Shown here piece by piece: positions 17,537 through 25,789 of a DNA stretch of 64,000 nucleotides; within the stretch, counting starts at the first letter, position 1; every line of letters starts with the position of its first letter. This stretch comes from CAYPNF01 sp964411985 (GTDB lineage Bacteria; Verrucomicrobiota; Verrucomicrobiia; Limisphaerales; J093), in the NCBI GenBank assembly GCA_964411985.1, contig CAYPNF010000014.1, positions 62,001-126,000 of the forward strand. The letters run 5' to 3'. A program made the position numbers and the translations under genes. Under the pieces are notes generated by a model that was given only the letters and a program-made list of their open reading frames with translations, searched no databases and was not told the DNA's origin.

Positions 17537-18733
17537 TTAGGCTGTGAGAGCCGCGTCCCAGTCTTTCCATACTGGTTCGTAACCCAAACTCCGAATGTGG
17601 GCGGTTACCTCTTCCACGGACCGGCTGTCAGCGATCTCAAACTGTACCGTCGCCGCCCTCACCGCTTCGGTCCTCGGTGAGGTGGAGGGCAGGGGAGTCT
17701 CGACGATCCGGCCTCGTTCCGTGTGGTGAAGTTTCTCTTGACCCGCCCCCGTGTAGCCTCCCGGTTCGGTGTGGCTCCCGGCGCTCAGCAAGGTCACCCC
17801 CATCTGCATCAAGCCATTGCGCACCTTGGGCGTCTCGCGAGTGGATAGCACCAGCCCAACCTCGGGCAGGAACAAGCGGTACGCGCAAATGAGTTGGGCA
17901 AGCTCGCGGTCGGTGAGATGCGTAAGCGGCTGGAACTCACCGGCGCACGGCCGCAGCCTGGGAACAGAGATGGTGACCTGGGCTTTCCAGCAATGTTTCA
18001 GCAGATGAGCTGCATGGGCCGCCACACAGATCGCCTCGCGCCGCCAATCCGCCAGTCCGTATAAGGCGCCAATGCCCAACCGACGGAACCCAGCCGCATA
18101 GGCGCGCTCGGGGGTTTCCATCCTCCAGGCAAAATCCCGCTTCGGCCCGGAAGTGTGCATGTCCGTATACACCTTCGGGTCGTACGTTTCCTGGTAGACC
18201 ACCAGACCCTCTGCGCCGGCCTTGACCAGCGGTTCGTAGTCCGCCGCCTCCATAGGCCCGATTTCGAGTGAGATACTGGGCACAGCCTGGTGCAGCGCCT
18301 GAATGCAGTCCGCCAAGTACCCATTCGAGACAAACTTCGGATGCTCACCCGCCACGAGCAGGATGTTCCGAAAACCTTGGCTCGTGATGGCCTTGGCTTC
18401 CCGCATCACTTCTTCCACGGAGAGGGTAACCCGCAGGATGGGGTTGTCCCGCGAAAATCCGCAGTATCGGCAGTTGTTGATGCACTCGTTGGACAGGTAA
18501 AGCGGTGCAAAGAGGCGCATCACCTTGCCAAAGCGTTGCTGCGTCAGCGCTTGGGAACGCCGGGCCATCGATTCCAGCAGGGTGCTGGCCCCCGGGGAAA
18601 TCAGGTTCGCAAAGTCAGCCAAACTCAGCTGCTCCCGACCCAGGCTCGCCTCGGCTAGAGACTTCGCTGTCTGTTCCGCCCGCCTCACCAGTTCCGTCAG
18701 AGGCAGACTATGATATTCCGCTACAAAACTCAT
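17537..18733 (-). CDS. thiH: Tyrosine lyase ThiH (2-iminoacetate synthase)
   Basis: Radical SAM enzyme that cleaves tyrosine to give dehydroglycine for thiazole synthesis in anaerobic-type thiamin biosynthesis. The 398-residue protein carries the C-x3-C-x2-C cluster motif as 'NECINNCRYCGFSRDN' (about residues 85-100), then 'NILLVAGEHPKFVS', 'YDPKVYTDMHTSGPKRDF' and 'ISVPRLRPCAGEF', all typical of ThiH. ATG at 18733 is chosen: it is preceded by 'aaggtaagg', and the long upstream open frame to 19108 shows no similarity. It forms a two-gene unit with thiS. No TPP riboswitch was recognised upstream. Confidence 0.93.
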   Translation of the reverse strand: MSFVAEYHSLPLTELVRRAEQTAKSLAEASLGREQLSLADFANLISPGASTLLESMARRSQALTQQRFGKVMRLFAPLYLSNECINNCRYCGFSRDNPILRVTLSVEEVMREAKAITSQGFRNILLVAGEHPKFVSNGYLADCIQALHQAVPSISLEIGPMEAADYEPLVKAGAEGLVVYQETYDPKVYTDMHTSGPKRDFAWRMETPERAYAAGFRRLGIGALYGLADWRREAICVAAHAAHLLKHCWKAQVTISVPRLRPCAGEFQPLTHLTDRELAQLICAYRLFLPEVGLVLSTRETPKVRNGLMQMGVTLLSAGSHTEPGGYTGAGQEKLHHTERGRIVETPLPSTSPRTEAVRAATVQFEIADSRSVEEVTAHIRSLGYEPVWKDWDAALTA

Positions 18734-19084
18734 CAGCCTTACCTTAGCAGAAGATCCCGCTGCAGGGAAGCACGTAGAATTCCAGTCTTCTTCATGACTC
18801 CTCATGTCCTCATGGTGACCCTCAACTCCCGGGACTGGGAATCGAAACCATGAAGTTATCGACTCCAAATGATGACTTCCTTCTATCTGCGAAAATCGGT
18901 GTCTTTCTGCGGATCCTACACCACCAATCCCACTTTGGCTTAATCCCCAAGGAACACCACTCGTTAGTCCACAGTGGACGAGGTTCGAGGGGCAGGATAG
19001 TCTCCGGGCATGTCCAGACCATTCCATTTGTTGAAGAAGGTGTGCACACCGTCGAGTGGAGGGAGGTGACCTGGTTACATTGCT
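18734..19084. other. Gene-free interval with repeat remnants
   Basis: About 350 bases between divergent thiH and the DUF4832 gene. It contains a 'cttcatgactc-tca' stretch (18790-18815) and the 30-base repeat at 18885-18914, both of which recur in the 32345-33077 interval. Otherwise no gene, RNA or clear promoter was found. Confidence 0.5.
18885..18914 (-). repeat. Dispersed 'atccgcag...gattttcgcagat' repeat
   Basis: Read on the minus strand this 30-base element begins atccgcag and ends gattttcgcagat, nearly the same as 32861-32890 on the plus strand; a looser copy is at 33000-33029. The ends form an imperfect inverted repeat (atccgcag / cgcagat), as in short palindromic intergenic repeats. 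Confidence 0.55.
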
Positions 19085-20623
19085 ATGAGAACGCACAGCC
19101 CCATCCAACTCCTCGTGCTGGTTTCATTCGTGAGCCTTCTCCTCGGCCCGTCGCCCGCCGCCGCCGAGGCACCGCCTACGACATGGGGCGTCCACGACCT
19201 CACCCCGCTCCAAGATGCGACGCGATTGCTGATCAATCCGCACAAGGGCTGGTACCACCATTACCCGGACAATCATCCTGACAAGTACCGAATCGCCCGC
19301 GACGCCGACTTGCTTGAGTTTCCAGGAATGGATCACCTCTACTTCCGGCTGGCGTGGGCGTATCTCGAACCGAAGGAAGGCCAGTTCGATTGGGCGGTGA
19401 TTGATCGGATTGTTGAGAAGTGGACCGCGCACGGGCTGGGCATCGCCTTCCGCATTAGTTGCAAGGAAACCAGCACGGATCGAATCGAGCAGCAGTTTGC
19501 CACACCGCGTTGGGTCATGGAGGCCGGCGCGCAAGGGGGATATTACCGGATGGGCAAGGCCACCGGGCCGGAAGGACCGTGGGAACCAGCGTTCGACGAC
19601 CCCGTCTTTCTCGCCAAGCTCGACCGATTCCTGGCCGCCTTCGCGGCGCGCTACGACCGCCGGCCTTGGGTGCGCTACGTGGACATCGGTAGCATCGGCG
19701 ACTGGGGCGAGGGCCACAGTTGGGCCGGCAGCCGCAAGGAGTGCGGGTTTGCCACGCGCAAGCAGCACGTGGATCTTCACCTCAAGCACTTCAAGCATGC
19801 GCCTCTCATGGTATCGGACGACTTCGTGTATGCGTTGTCGAATCCGACCGAACGCGCCGTGCTGCATCAGTACGTGCTGACGAACGGGATCAGTTACCGC
19901 GACGACAGCATTCTTGTGAACGGCTACTTACAGGGCGTGAGTGACACCTTCACCGTGCGCAGCCCGCAGTTCTTCGCGGATGCCTATCCACAGACTCCGA
20001 CCGTGTTCGAGTTGGAGCACTACGGCTCTGTGAAAAAGCCGGGCAACTGGGAAGGCAGCCCGGAGAGTGCTGTGGCCAAGTTCGGCAACGGAAAGAAGGG
20101 TCCGGACTATTTCCGCGGCGCGCTTGAGTTACTGCACGCGACCTACATCGGCTATCACGGTTACGCTCACGAATGGCTGGCCGACAATCCGGAATTCACC
20201 CGCGAGATGCTCAACCGCTGCGGCTACTGGCTTTTCCCGAAGTCCATTGAATTGCCCGAGTCCTTGGTCTCTGGGGCAACCATGCCGCTCACCTTGCGCA
20301 TGGAGAACCGCGGGGTGGCGCCGCCCTACGCTCCGTATGAGCTGCGGGTGAAGCTCTCGGGTGGCGGCACAAATCTGGTTTGCGTGCTGGCGACGGGCTG
20401 CAAGTCGTGGCTGCCGGGAGCGCCGGTCGTGTCGCGGTATGAGCTGGCTTTGCCGGCGGACCTTAAAGCCGGTTCCTACGAAGTGGCCCTCGGCCTCTTT
20501 GACGTGAATCAGGGCAAGACTCGCGCAGTGGATTTCGCACTGAAGGCTTCCGTGCGAGATACCGAAGGCTTTTACTTGTTAACGAAGGTGCCGGTGACAG
20601 CGGCGCGTTCAACCGACCGTTGA
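19085..20623 (+). CDS. Secreted DUF4832 protein, putative glycosidase
   Basis: A 512-residue exported protein with a signal peptide ('LLVLVSFVSLLLGPSPAAAEA'). The body resembles the TIM-barrel and C-terminal beta domain of DUF4832 proteins: 'INPHKGWYHHY' at about 51-61, 'YFRLAWAYLEPKEGQFDW', 'YVDIGSIGDWGEGHSW' with a candidate catalytic Glu, and 'TVFELEHYG' with a second acidic site. The C-terminal 110 residues ('LPESLVSGATMPLTLRMEN') look like the beta-sandwich DUF4832 end. The fold suggests a glycoside hydrolase of the GH42/GH5 clan, but no activity is established. It opens a run of seven secreted-protein genes and has a paralogue at the far end (30341-32344). Confidence 0.8.
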   Translation: MRTHSPIQLLVLVSFVSLLLGPSPAAAEAPPTTWGVHDLTPLQDATRLLINPHKGWYHHYPDNHPDKYRIARDADLLEFPGMDHLYFRLAWAYLEPKEGQFDWAVIDRIVEKWTAHGLGIAFRISCKETSTDRIEQQFATPRWVMEAGAQGGYYRMGKATGPEGPWEPAFDDPVFLAKLDRFLAAFAARYDRRPWVRYVDIGSIGDWGEGHSWAGSRKECGFATRKQHVDLHLKHFKHAPLMVSDDFVYALSNPTERAVLHQYVLTNGISYRDDSILVNGYLQGVSDTFTVRSPQFFADAYPQTPTVFELEHYGSVKKPGNWEGSPESAVAKFGNGKKGPDYFRGALELLHATYIGYHGYAHEWLADNPEFTREMLNRCGYWLFPKSIELPESLVSGATMPLTLRMENRGVAPPYAPYELRVKLSGGGTNLVCVLATGCKSWLPGAPVVSRYELALPADLKAGSYEVALGLFDVNQGKTRAVDFALKASVRDTEGFYLLTKVPVTAARSTDR

Positions 20624-20678
20624 AGGACCATGTTCCGCGCTGACGCCTAACGCTCGCTAAGTCCATTACCGAACAGAC

Positions 20679-22601
20679 ATGAAAACAGCCTACAGCCCAA
20701 TCAACGTTCTGGGGTTTCTACTGGCCGGCTTCCTCTTGAGCAGCCTTACCGCCCACACCGCCGCGCCGGTCGTGTCCGGCGACCTCAAGCAATGGCACAA
20801 GGTCACGCTCACTCTCGATGGACCGCAGGCGACGGAGACCGACAACGATCCGAACCCGTTCACGGATTACCGCATGGACGTGACCTTTATTCACGAATCC
20901 GGCACGCCCAGCTACAAAGTGCCGGGCTACTTTGCGGCCAATGGCAACGCTGGCGAGACCTCCGCCGCCTCCGGTAACAAATGGCGCGCCCATCTCTCGC
21001 CGGACCAGACGGGTAGGTGGACGTACAAGGTGTCGTTCATCAAGGGCAAGAACGTGGCGGTGGACGAGAATCCGAAGGGAACTCCGATCGGCGGTTGTGA
21101 CGGCATCAGCAGCCACTTCGACATCGCCCCAAGCGACAAGACGGGTTCCGATTTTCGCGGGAAAGGTCGGCTGGCTTACGTGGGCAAGCATCACCTTCAG
21201 TTCACCGGCTCGAAGGAGTATTTTCTCAAAGCCGGTGCGGATGCGCCGGAAACCCTCCTCGCCTACGCGGATTTCGACGGCACACAACCTGGCCGCAAAC
21301 GCGAGGCACGTCCGGGGGAGGCGTCGCCGACGCAATCACTCCATCATTACGCGCCGCATGTGGCTGACTGGAACTCCGGTGATCCGGTTTGGAAAGGCGA
21401 CAAGGGCAAAGGACTCATAGGGGCTTTGAACTATCTGGCCATCAAGGGCCTGAACGTCTTCTCTTTCCTGCCTTACAACGCGGGCGGCGACGGTGACAAC
21501 ATCTGGCCGTTTGTGGCGCGGGACGATAAACTCCACTGGGACTGTTCCAAGCTCGACCAGTGGGGCATCGTATTCGACCACGCCACGGCCAAGGGGCTCT
21601 ACCTCCACTTCAAACTCCAAGAGAACGAGATCGATGACGACCGCCGTGGGGATAAGTCCGAGCCGGGCCGGGTGCCCGAGTCGCTCGACGGTGGCAAGCT
21701 CGGGCCGGAGCGCCGGCTTTACTGTCGTGAGCTCATCGCCCGCTTCGGCCACGCCCTGGCGCTGAATTGGAACATCGGTGAGGAGAATACCCAAAGCGTA
21801 GAAGAGATTCGCGACATGGCGAAGTTCCTTCATGACACCGATCCTTATCGGCACCACATCGTCATCCACACCTTCCCGAACCAGCAGGACAAAGTCTATA
21901 CGCCGCTCCTGGGTGACCAGTCGCTCCTCACAGGAACCTCGTTGCAGAACGGCTGGAACCAGACTCACCAGCGCACGCTCAAGTGGGTGACGGAGTCGGC
22001 CAAGACTGGAAAGCCCTGGGTCGTGGCCAACGACGAACAGGGCGGTGCCGACACCGGTGTGCCGCCAGACCTCGGCTATGCGGGTTACGACGGCAAGAAG
22101 AAGGACGGCAAGGTGGTACAGACGACCGACGACATCCGTCAGGCCACGCTTTGGGGCAACCTCATGGCGGGCGGCGCGGGGGTGGAATACTACTTTGGCT
22201 ACGAACTGCCGCAGAACGACCTCCTCTGCGAAGACTTTCGAAGCCGGGACAAAAGCTGGGACTATTGTCGCATTGCCCTGGAGTTCTTCCGTGACAACCG
22301 GATTCCGTTCTGGGAAATGAAGAACGCTAACGCGCTTATCGGCAACGAGAAGAGCGACAACTCGAAATACTGTCTGGCCAAACCGGGGGGAGTCTATCTG
22401 GTTTATCTGCCCAAAGGCGGCAAGACGGATCTGGACCTGAGCGCCGCGACCGGCGGCTTCATCGTGAAGTGGTTTAACCCGCGTCGGGGTGGTGCATTGC
22501 AGGACGGCTCCGTCAAGTCCGTAAGCGGCGGCGGCAAGGCAGCTCTGGGCAACCCGCCTGCCGATGCCAGCGAGGACTGGATGGTGGTGATTCGAAAGTA
22601 A
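20679..22601 (+). CDS. Secreted DUF5060 glycoside-hydrolase-like protein
   Basis: A 640-residue protein with a signal peptide ('LGFLLAGFLLSSLTAHTAA'). The N-terminal DUF5060 beta domain (about 35-150, 'LKQWHKVTLTLDGP', 'RMDVTFIHESG', 'DQTGRWTYKVSF') precedes a TIM-barrel domain with 'GLIGALNYLAIKGLNVFSFL', 'YLHFKLQENEID', 'ALNWNIGEENTQS' (candidate acid/base Glu) and 'WVVANDEQGGADTG' (candidate nucleophile region). A C-terminal beta domain ('GKTDLDLSAATGGFIVKWF') matches the collagen-binding-like end of DUF4038/DUF5060 enzymes. It is expected to hydrolyse a polysaccharide; substrate unknown. It lies 55 bases after the DUF4832 gene, same strand. Confidence 0.82.
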   Translation: MKTAYSPINVLGFLLAGFLLSSLTAHTAAPVVSGDLKQWHKVTLTLDGPQATETDNDPNPFTDYRMDVTFIHESGTPSYKVPGYFAANGNAGETSAASGNKWRAHLSPDQTGRWTYKVSFIKGKNVAVDENPKGTPIGGCDGISSHFDIAPSDKTGSDFRGKGRLAYVGKHHLQFTGSKEYFLKAGADAPETLLAYADFDGTQPGRKREARPGEASPTQSLHHYAPHVADWNSGDPVWKGDKGKGLIGALNYLAIKGLNVFSFLPYNAGGDGDNIWPFVARDDKLHWDCSKLDQWGIVFDHATAKGLYLHFKLQENEIDDDRRGDKSEPGRVPESLDGGKLGPERRLYCRELIARFGHALALNWNIGEENTQSVEEIRDMAKFLHDTDPYRHHIVIHTFPNQQDKVYTPLLGDQSLLTGTSLQNGWNQTHQRTLKWVTESAKTGKPWVVANDEQGGADTGVPPDLGYAGYDGKKKDGKVVQTTDDIRQATLWGNLMAGGAGVEYYFGYELPQNDLLCEDFRSRDKSWDYCRIALEFFRDNRIPFWEMKNANALIGNEKSDNSKYCLAKPGGVYLVYLPKGGKTDLDLSAATGGFIVKWFNPRRGGALQDGSVKSVSGGGKAALGNPPADASEDWMVVIRK

Positions 22602-22680
22602 TCGGCTAGGCGTGGAGAGAAAGAGGGATCCTGAATAGCCCCTCTTGACCTGCCAGCGGACAATGCCACAGACCATTCTT

Positions 22681-24540
22681 ATGAAACGATCAAAAGCGAC
22701 CGCCTCATCCATACTGGTCGCCGCGTCCCTTTTCGCCGCGCCAGCACACAGCGCTCCCGCCCAAAGCACTGCGGCCCAACGCCAGAACCGGCCCGAGATT
22801 CCCGCAGTCGAGCGGCGAGACGCCATCTGCTTTGCCTATTACACCGTGAACCAGGGCGTGCTAAAGCTGACGGCCCAACTGTATCCGCTCCAAGACGGCG
22901 AGCGCCGTGAGGCGGTACTGGCGATCAAGGTCGGTGACGCCTGGAAAAGCATCGCCACTACCCGCGTTACGGAGGAGGACTACAAGAACTATCGCCACGA
23001 TAAGACTTGGACCGCTCATTTCCGCGTGGAGAAATGGGACGATAGCCGCACGGTGCCCTATCGCGTGAGCGCGCTTGATGGCGTAGCGGCTTACGAGGGC
23101 AGCATTCGCGCCAATCCCGTCGGCAAACGCGAGATCGTCGTGGCCGCGTTCACCGGCAACTCGAACCAGGACCGACGCCTCAAGCCTGATCTCATCGCCA
23201 ATCTGAAGGCCCAGGATCCCGACCTACTGTTCTTTTCCGGCGACCAGGTGTATGACCACACCGATCATCTCGGCGCCTGGTTGCTTTTTGGTCGCCAGTT
23301 CGGCGAGATCATCAAGGACCGGCCGATGATCAGCATCCCGGACGATCACGACATTGGCCAGGGCAACCTCTGGGGAGCTGGTGGTAAAGTAGCGTCCGAT
23401 TCGGCGGGCGACGACGGCGGCTATTTCATGCCCGTCGAATACGTCAAGGCTGTCGAGCGCGCGCAGACGTGGCACCTGCCCGACCCGGTGGACCCCGCGC
23501 CCATTGAGCGCGGCCTCGGCGTCTATTTCACCGCGCTCAACTGGGGCGGGGTGAGCTTCGCGATCCTGGAGGATCGCAAGTTCAAGACCGGTCCGAACGG
23601 TCCGCTGCAACTCAAGCCGGAGTTCGCACCGCGTCCGGACTGGGTGACCAACGCCAACTACGATCCCAAGGCGCTGGATCTGCCGGGGCTGCAATTGCTG
23701 GGGGCGCGGCAGGAACAGTTCCTCAAGACGTGGGGTGAGGACTGGACGGGCGCCGACTTCAAGGTGGTGCTGTCCCAGACCATTTTCAGCTATGCGACCC
23801 ACATCTCACACGGCAACCGCCTGCTGGCCGATCTCGATTCCAACGGCTGGCCGCAGTCCGGACGGCAACGCGCAGTGGACTTGATGCGGCGCTGCTTCGC
23901 GTTTCACCTCAGCGGCGACCAGCATCTCGGCTGTGTGGCACAATACGGCTTCGACGAATGGCGTGATTCCAGTTTCGCCTTCTGCGTGCCGTCGATTGTG
24001 AACTACTATCCGCGCAAATGGCTGCCGCTCGGCCCGGCGGCGCGAGCGTTGGACGGCCCTCTTCCCAACCTAGGCGACTACACCGAGGGCTTCGGCAACA
24101 AGCTCACGATGTTCACTTACGCCAACCCGACCGCTTTTCCCGCGCCCCTGACGAATCTCGCCGCCAGCGCCAGCGGGCATGGATTGGTGCGCTTCGACAA
24201 GCCGACGCGCAAAATCACCATCGAATGCTGGCCGCGCGGAGTGGATGTGACCCAGCCAGGCGTGAGGCAGTATCCCGGTTGGCCGATCACGATTGACCAG
24301 TTGGACAACTTCAGCCGCAAACCCGTTGCCTGGTTGCCGGAAGTCGAGGCTCCGGCCGGCATCACCGCTCCGGTGGTTCAGGTGGTGGATGAGCGCAGCG
24401 GGGAGGTTGTTTATACCCTGCGCGCCAGGACACCGCGCTTCAAGCCGTGGGTCTTTGCCGAGGGCAGTTACACAGTCAGAATCGGGGAACCCCCCGCCAG
24501 GATGAAGATTCTCAAAGCTCAACACCGCGCTAAACCATGA
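22681..24540 (+). CDS. Secreted PhoD-like metallophosphatase
   Basis: A 619-residue exported protein with a signal peptide ('ILVAASLFAAPAHSAPA'). The catalytic domain is of the PhoD/metallophosphoesterase type: 'VVAAFTGNSNQD', 'LLFFSGDQVYDHTDHLGAW', 'MISIPDDHDIGQGNLWG', 'FAILEDRKFKTGP' and 'AFHLSGDQHLGCVAQYG' supply Asp, Asn and His metal ligands. PhoD-like enzymes hydrolyse phosphodiesters or phosphomonoesters and usually need calcium and iron. ATG at 22681 is used; earlier in-frame starts at 22645/22663 would lengthen the signal peptide. It stands between glycosidase-like genes, so it may remove phosphate from a modified glycan; that is inference. Confidence 0.82.
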   Translation: MKRSKATASSILVAASLFAAPAHSAPAQSTAAQRQNRPEIPAVERRDAICFAYYTVNQGVLKLTAQLYPLQDGERREAVLAIKVGDAWKSIATTRVTEEDYKNYRHDKTWTAHFRVEKWDDSRTVPYRVSALDGVAAYEGSIRANPVGKREIVVAAFTGNSNQDRRLKPDLIANLKAQDPDLLFFSGDQVYDHTDHLGAWLLFGRQFGEIIKDRPMISIPDDHDIGQGNLWGAGGKVASDSAGDDGGYFMPVEYVKAVERAQTWHLPDPVDPAPIERGLGVYFTALNWGGVSFAILEDRKFKTGPNGPLQLKPEFAPRPDWVTNANYDPKALDLPGLQLLGARQEQFLKTWGEDWTGADFKVVLSQTIFSYATHISHGNRLLADLDSNGWPQSGRQRAVDLMRRCFAFHLSGDQHLGCVAQYGFDEWRDSSFAFCVPSIVNYYPRKWLPLGPAARALDGPLPNLGDYTEGFGNKLTMFTYANPTAFPAPLTNLAASASGHGLVRFDKPTRKITIECWPRGVDVTQPGVRQYPGWPITIDQLDNFSRKPVAWLPEVEAPAGITAPVVQVVDERSGEVVYTLRARTPRFKPWVFAEGSYTVRIGEPPARMKILKAQHRAKP

Positions 24541-24649
24541 GTCTCGACCAGACAAAGAGCTGCGCTGGGGACTTCCAGAAGGGGAAGAACCAGCTGACGC
24601 TGCGTGGATCCCCGGAGAACCGCCTCGCCCATCGAAATCTAATACTAAC

Positions 24650-25789
24650 ATGAAAATCCGCCTCCTTACTGCGTTCGTTATGCTCGCCGCCTCGCTCGCC
24701 GCCGCCGAGCCCAGGACCTTCGTCTCCATTGAGGGCGATCGCTTCCTCATCAACGGCCGTCCCACCTACGAAGGACGCATGTGGCGAGGAAAGAGCGTTG
24801 AGGGTCTGCTCATGAATTCCCGGATGGTGCAGGGCGTTTTCGACGACCTGAACCCAGCGACAGTTTCCCGCTGGGCCTACCCCGACACCGGGAAGTGGGA
24901 TGCTGAGCGCAACAACCGTGAGTTTCTCGCCGCCATGCCCGTCTGGCGCGCGCACGGTCTGCTGGCGTTCACCATCAATTTTCAGGGGGGATCGCCCGAA
25001 GGCTATTCGCGCAACCAGCCTTGGAGTAACCCCGGTTTCGCCGCTGACGGCACGCCGTTGCCCGCCTACCTTGAGCGCATGGCCCGCATCATCAACTTTG
25101 CCGACGACCTCGGCATGGTCGTTGTGCTCGGCTATTTCTATTTCGGGCAAGACCAGCGCCTCACGAACGAAGCCGCTGTGGTCCGCGCGACCGATGCGGC
25201 CACGCGCTGGGTCCTCGACCACGGCTGGCGCAACGTGATTGTCGAGATAAACAACGAGTGCGACGGCTCCTACGACCATCCCATTCTCAAGCCCGCGCGA
25301 GTCCACGAACTCATCGAGCGCGTGAAGGGGATGAAGTCGGCCGACGGCCGTCGCTTGCTCGTGAGTACCTCTTACGGCGGCAATCGAGTGCCTTTGGAAA
25401 ATGTCGTGCGCGCGGCTGATTTTCTTCTGCTACATGGCAACGGTGTCGACGATCCGAAGCGCATCGCGGAGTTGGTGCGTCAGACACGCGTGGTGCCGGG
25501 ATACACCCCCAAGCCGGTTCTTTTCAACGAGGACGACCATTTCAACTTCGATGCGCCGACCAACAACTTTACCGCTGCCATCGATGAATATGCGGGCTGG
25601 GGATTTTTCGACTTCCGCATGAAGAACGAGAGCTTTGCTGACGGCTATCAAAGCATCCCGGCTGACTGGACGATCAGTTCCCCACGCAAAGCCGGCTTCT
25701 TCCGCCTCCTCGCGGAAATCACCGGGCACACGCCGGGCGCCAGACAATCCCCTGCATCGCCTCGTGCCTCTCAAAAGTCCCCCCAATGA
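24650..25789 (+). CDS. Secreted GH5-like TIM-barrel hydrolase
   Basis: A 379-residue protein with a signal peptide ('LLTAFVMLAASLAAAEP'). The TIM-barrel has the two acidic sites expected of clan GH-A: 'VIVEINNECDGSYD' (candidate acid/base Glu near residue 202) and 'KPVLFNEDDHFNF' (candidate nucleophile Glu near 294), plus 'GWGFFDFRMKNESF'. No precise GH family can be assigned by eye. The gene starts 109 bases after the PhoD-like gene, and its TGA overlaps the ATG of the next gene (ATGA at 25786-25789), which ties the two products together. The C-terminal tail ('RQSPASPRASQKSPQ') is low complexity. Confidence 0.78.
   Translation: MKIRLLTAFVMLAASLAAAEPRTFVSIEGDRFLINGRPTYEGRMWRGKSVEGLLMNSRMVQGVFDDLNPATVSRWAYPDTGKWDAERNNREFLAAMPVWRAHGLLAFTINFQGGSPEGYSRNQPWSNPGFAADGTPLPAYLERMARIINFADDLGMVVVLGYFYFGQDQRLTNEAAVVRATDAATRWVLDHGWRNVIVEINNECDGSYDHPILKPARVHELIERVKGMKSADGRRLLVSTSYGGNRVPLENVVRAADFLLLHGNGVDDPKRIAELVRQTRVVPGYTPKPVLFNEDDHFNFDAPTNNFTAAIDEYAGWGFFDFRMKNESFADGYQSIPADWTISSPRKAGFFRLLAEITGHTPGARQSPASPRASQKSPQ

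Noticed and set aside
18734..19084. TPP riboswitch upstream of thiH
   Set aside because: No CTGAGA thi-box or the ACCTGA/GGATAAT pattern could be found on the minus strand.
18734..19108. N-terminal extension of ThiH
   Set aside because: The frame stays open to 19108, but the added 125 residues have no similarity to ThiH and cover repeat-bearing intergenic DNA.
21336..22826. 496-residue minus-strand frame opposite the DUF5060 gene
   Set aside because: Same reasoning: shadow of a convincing gene with signal peptide and active-site motifs.
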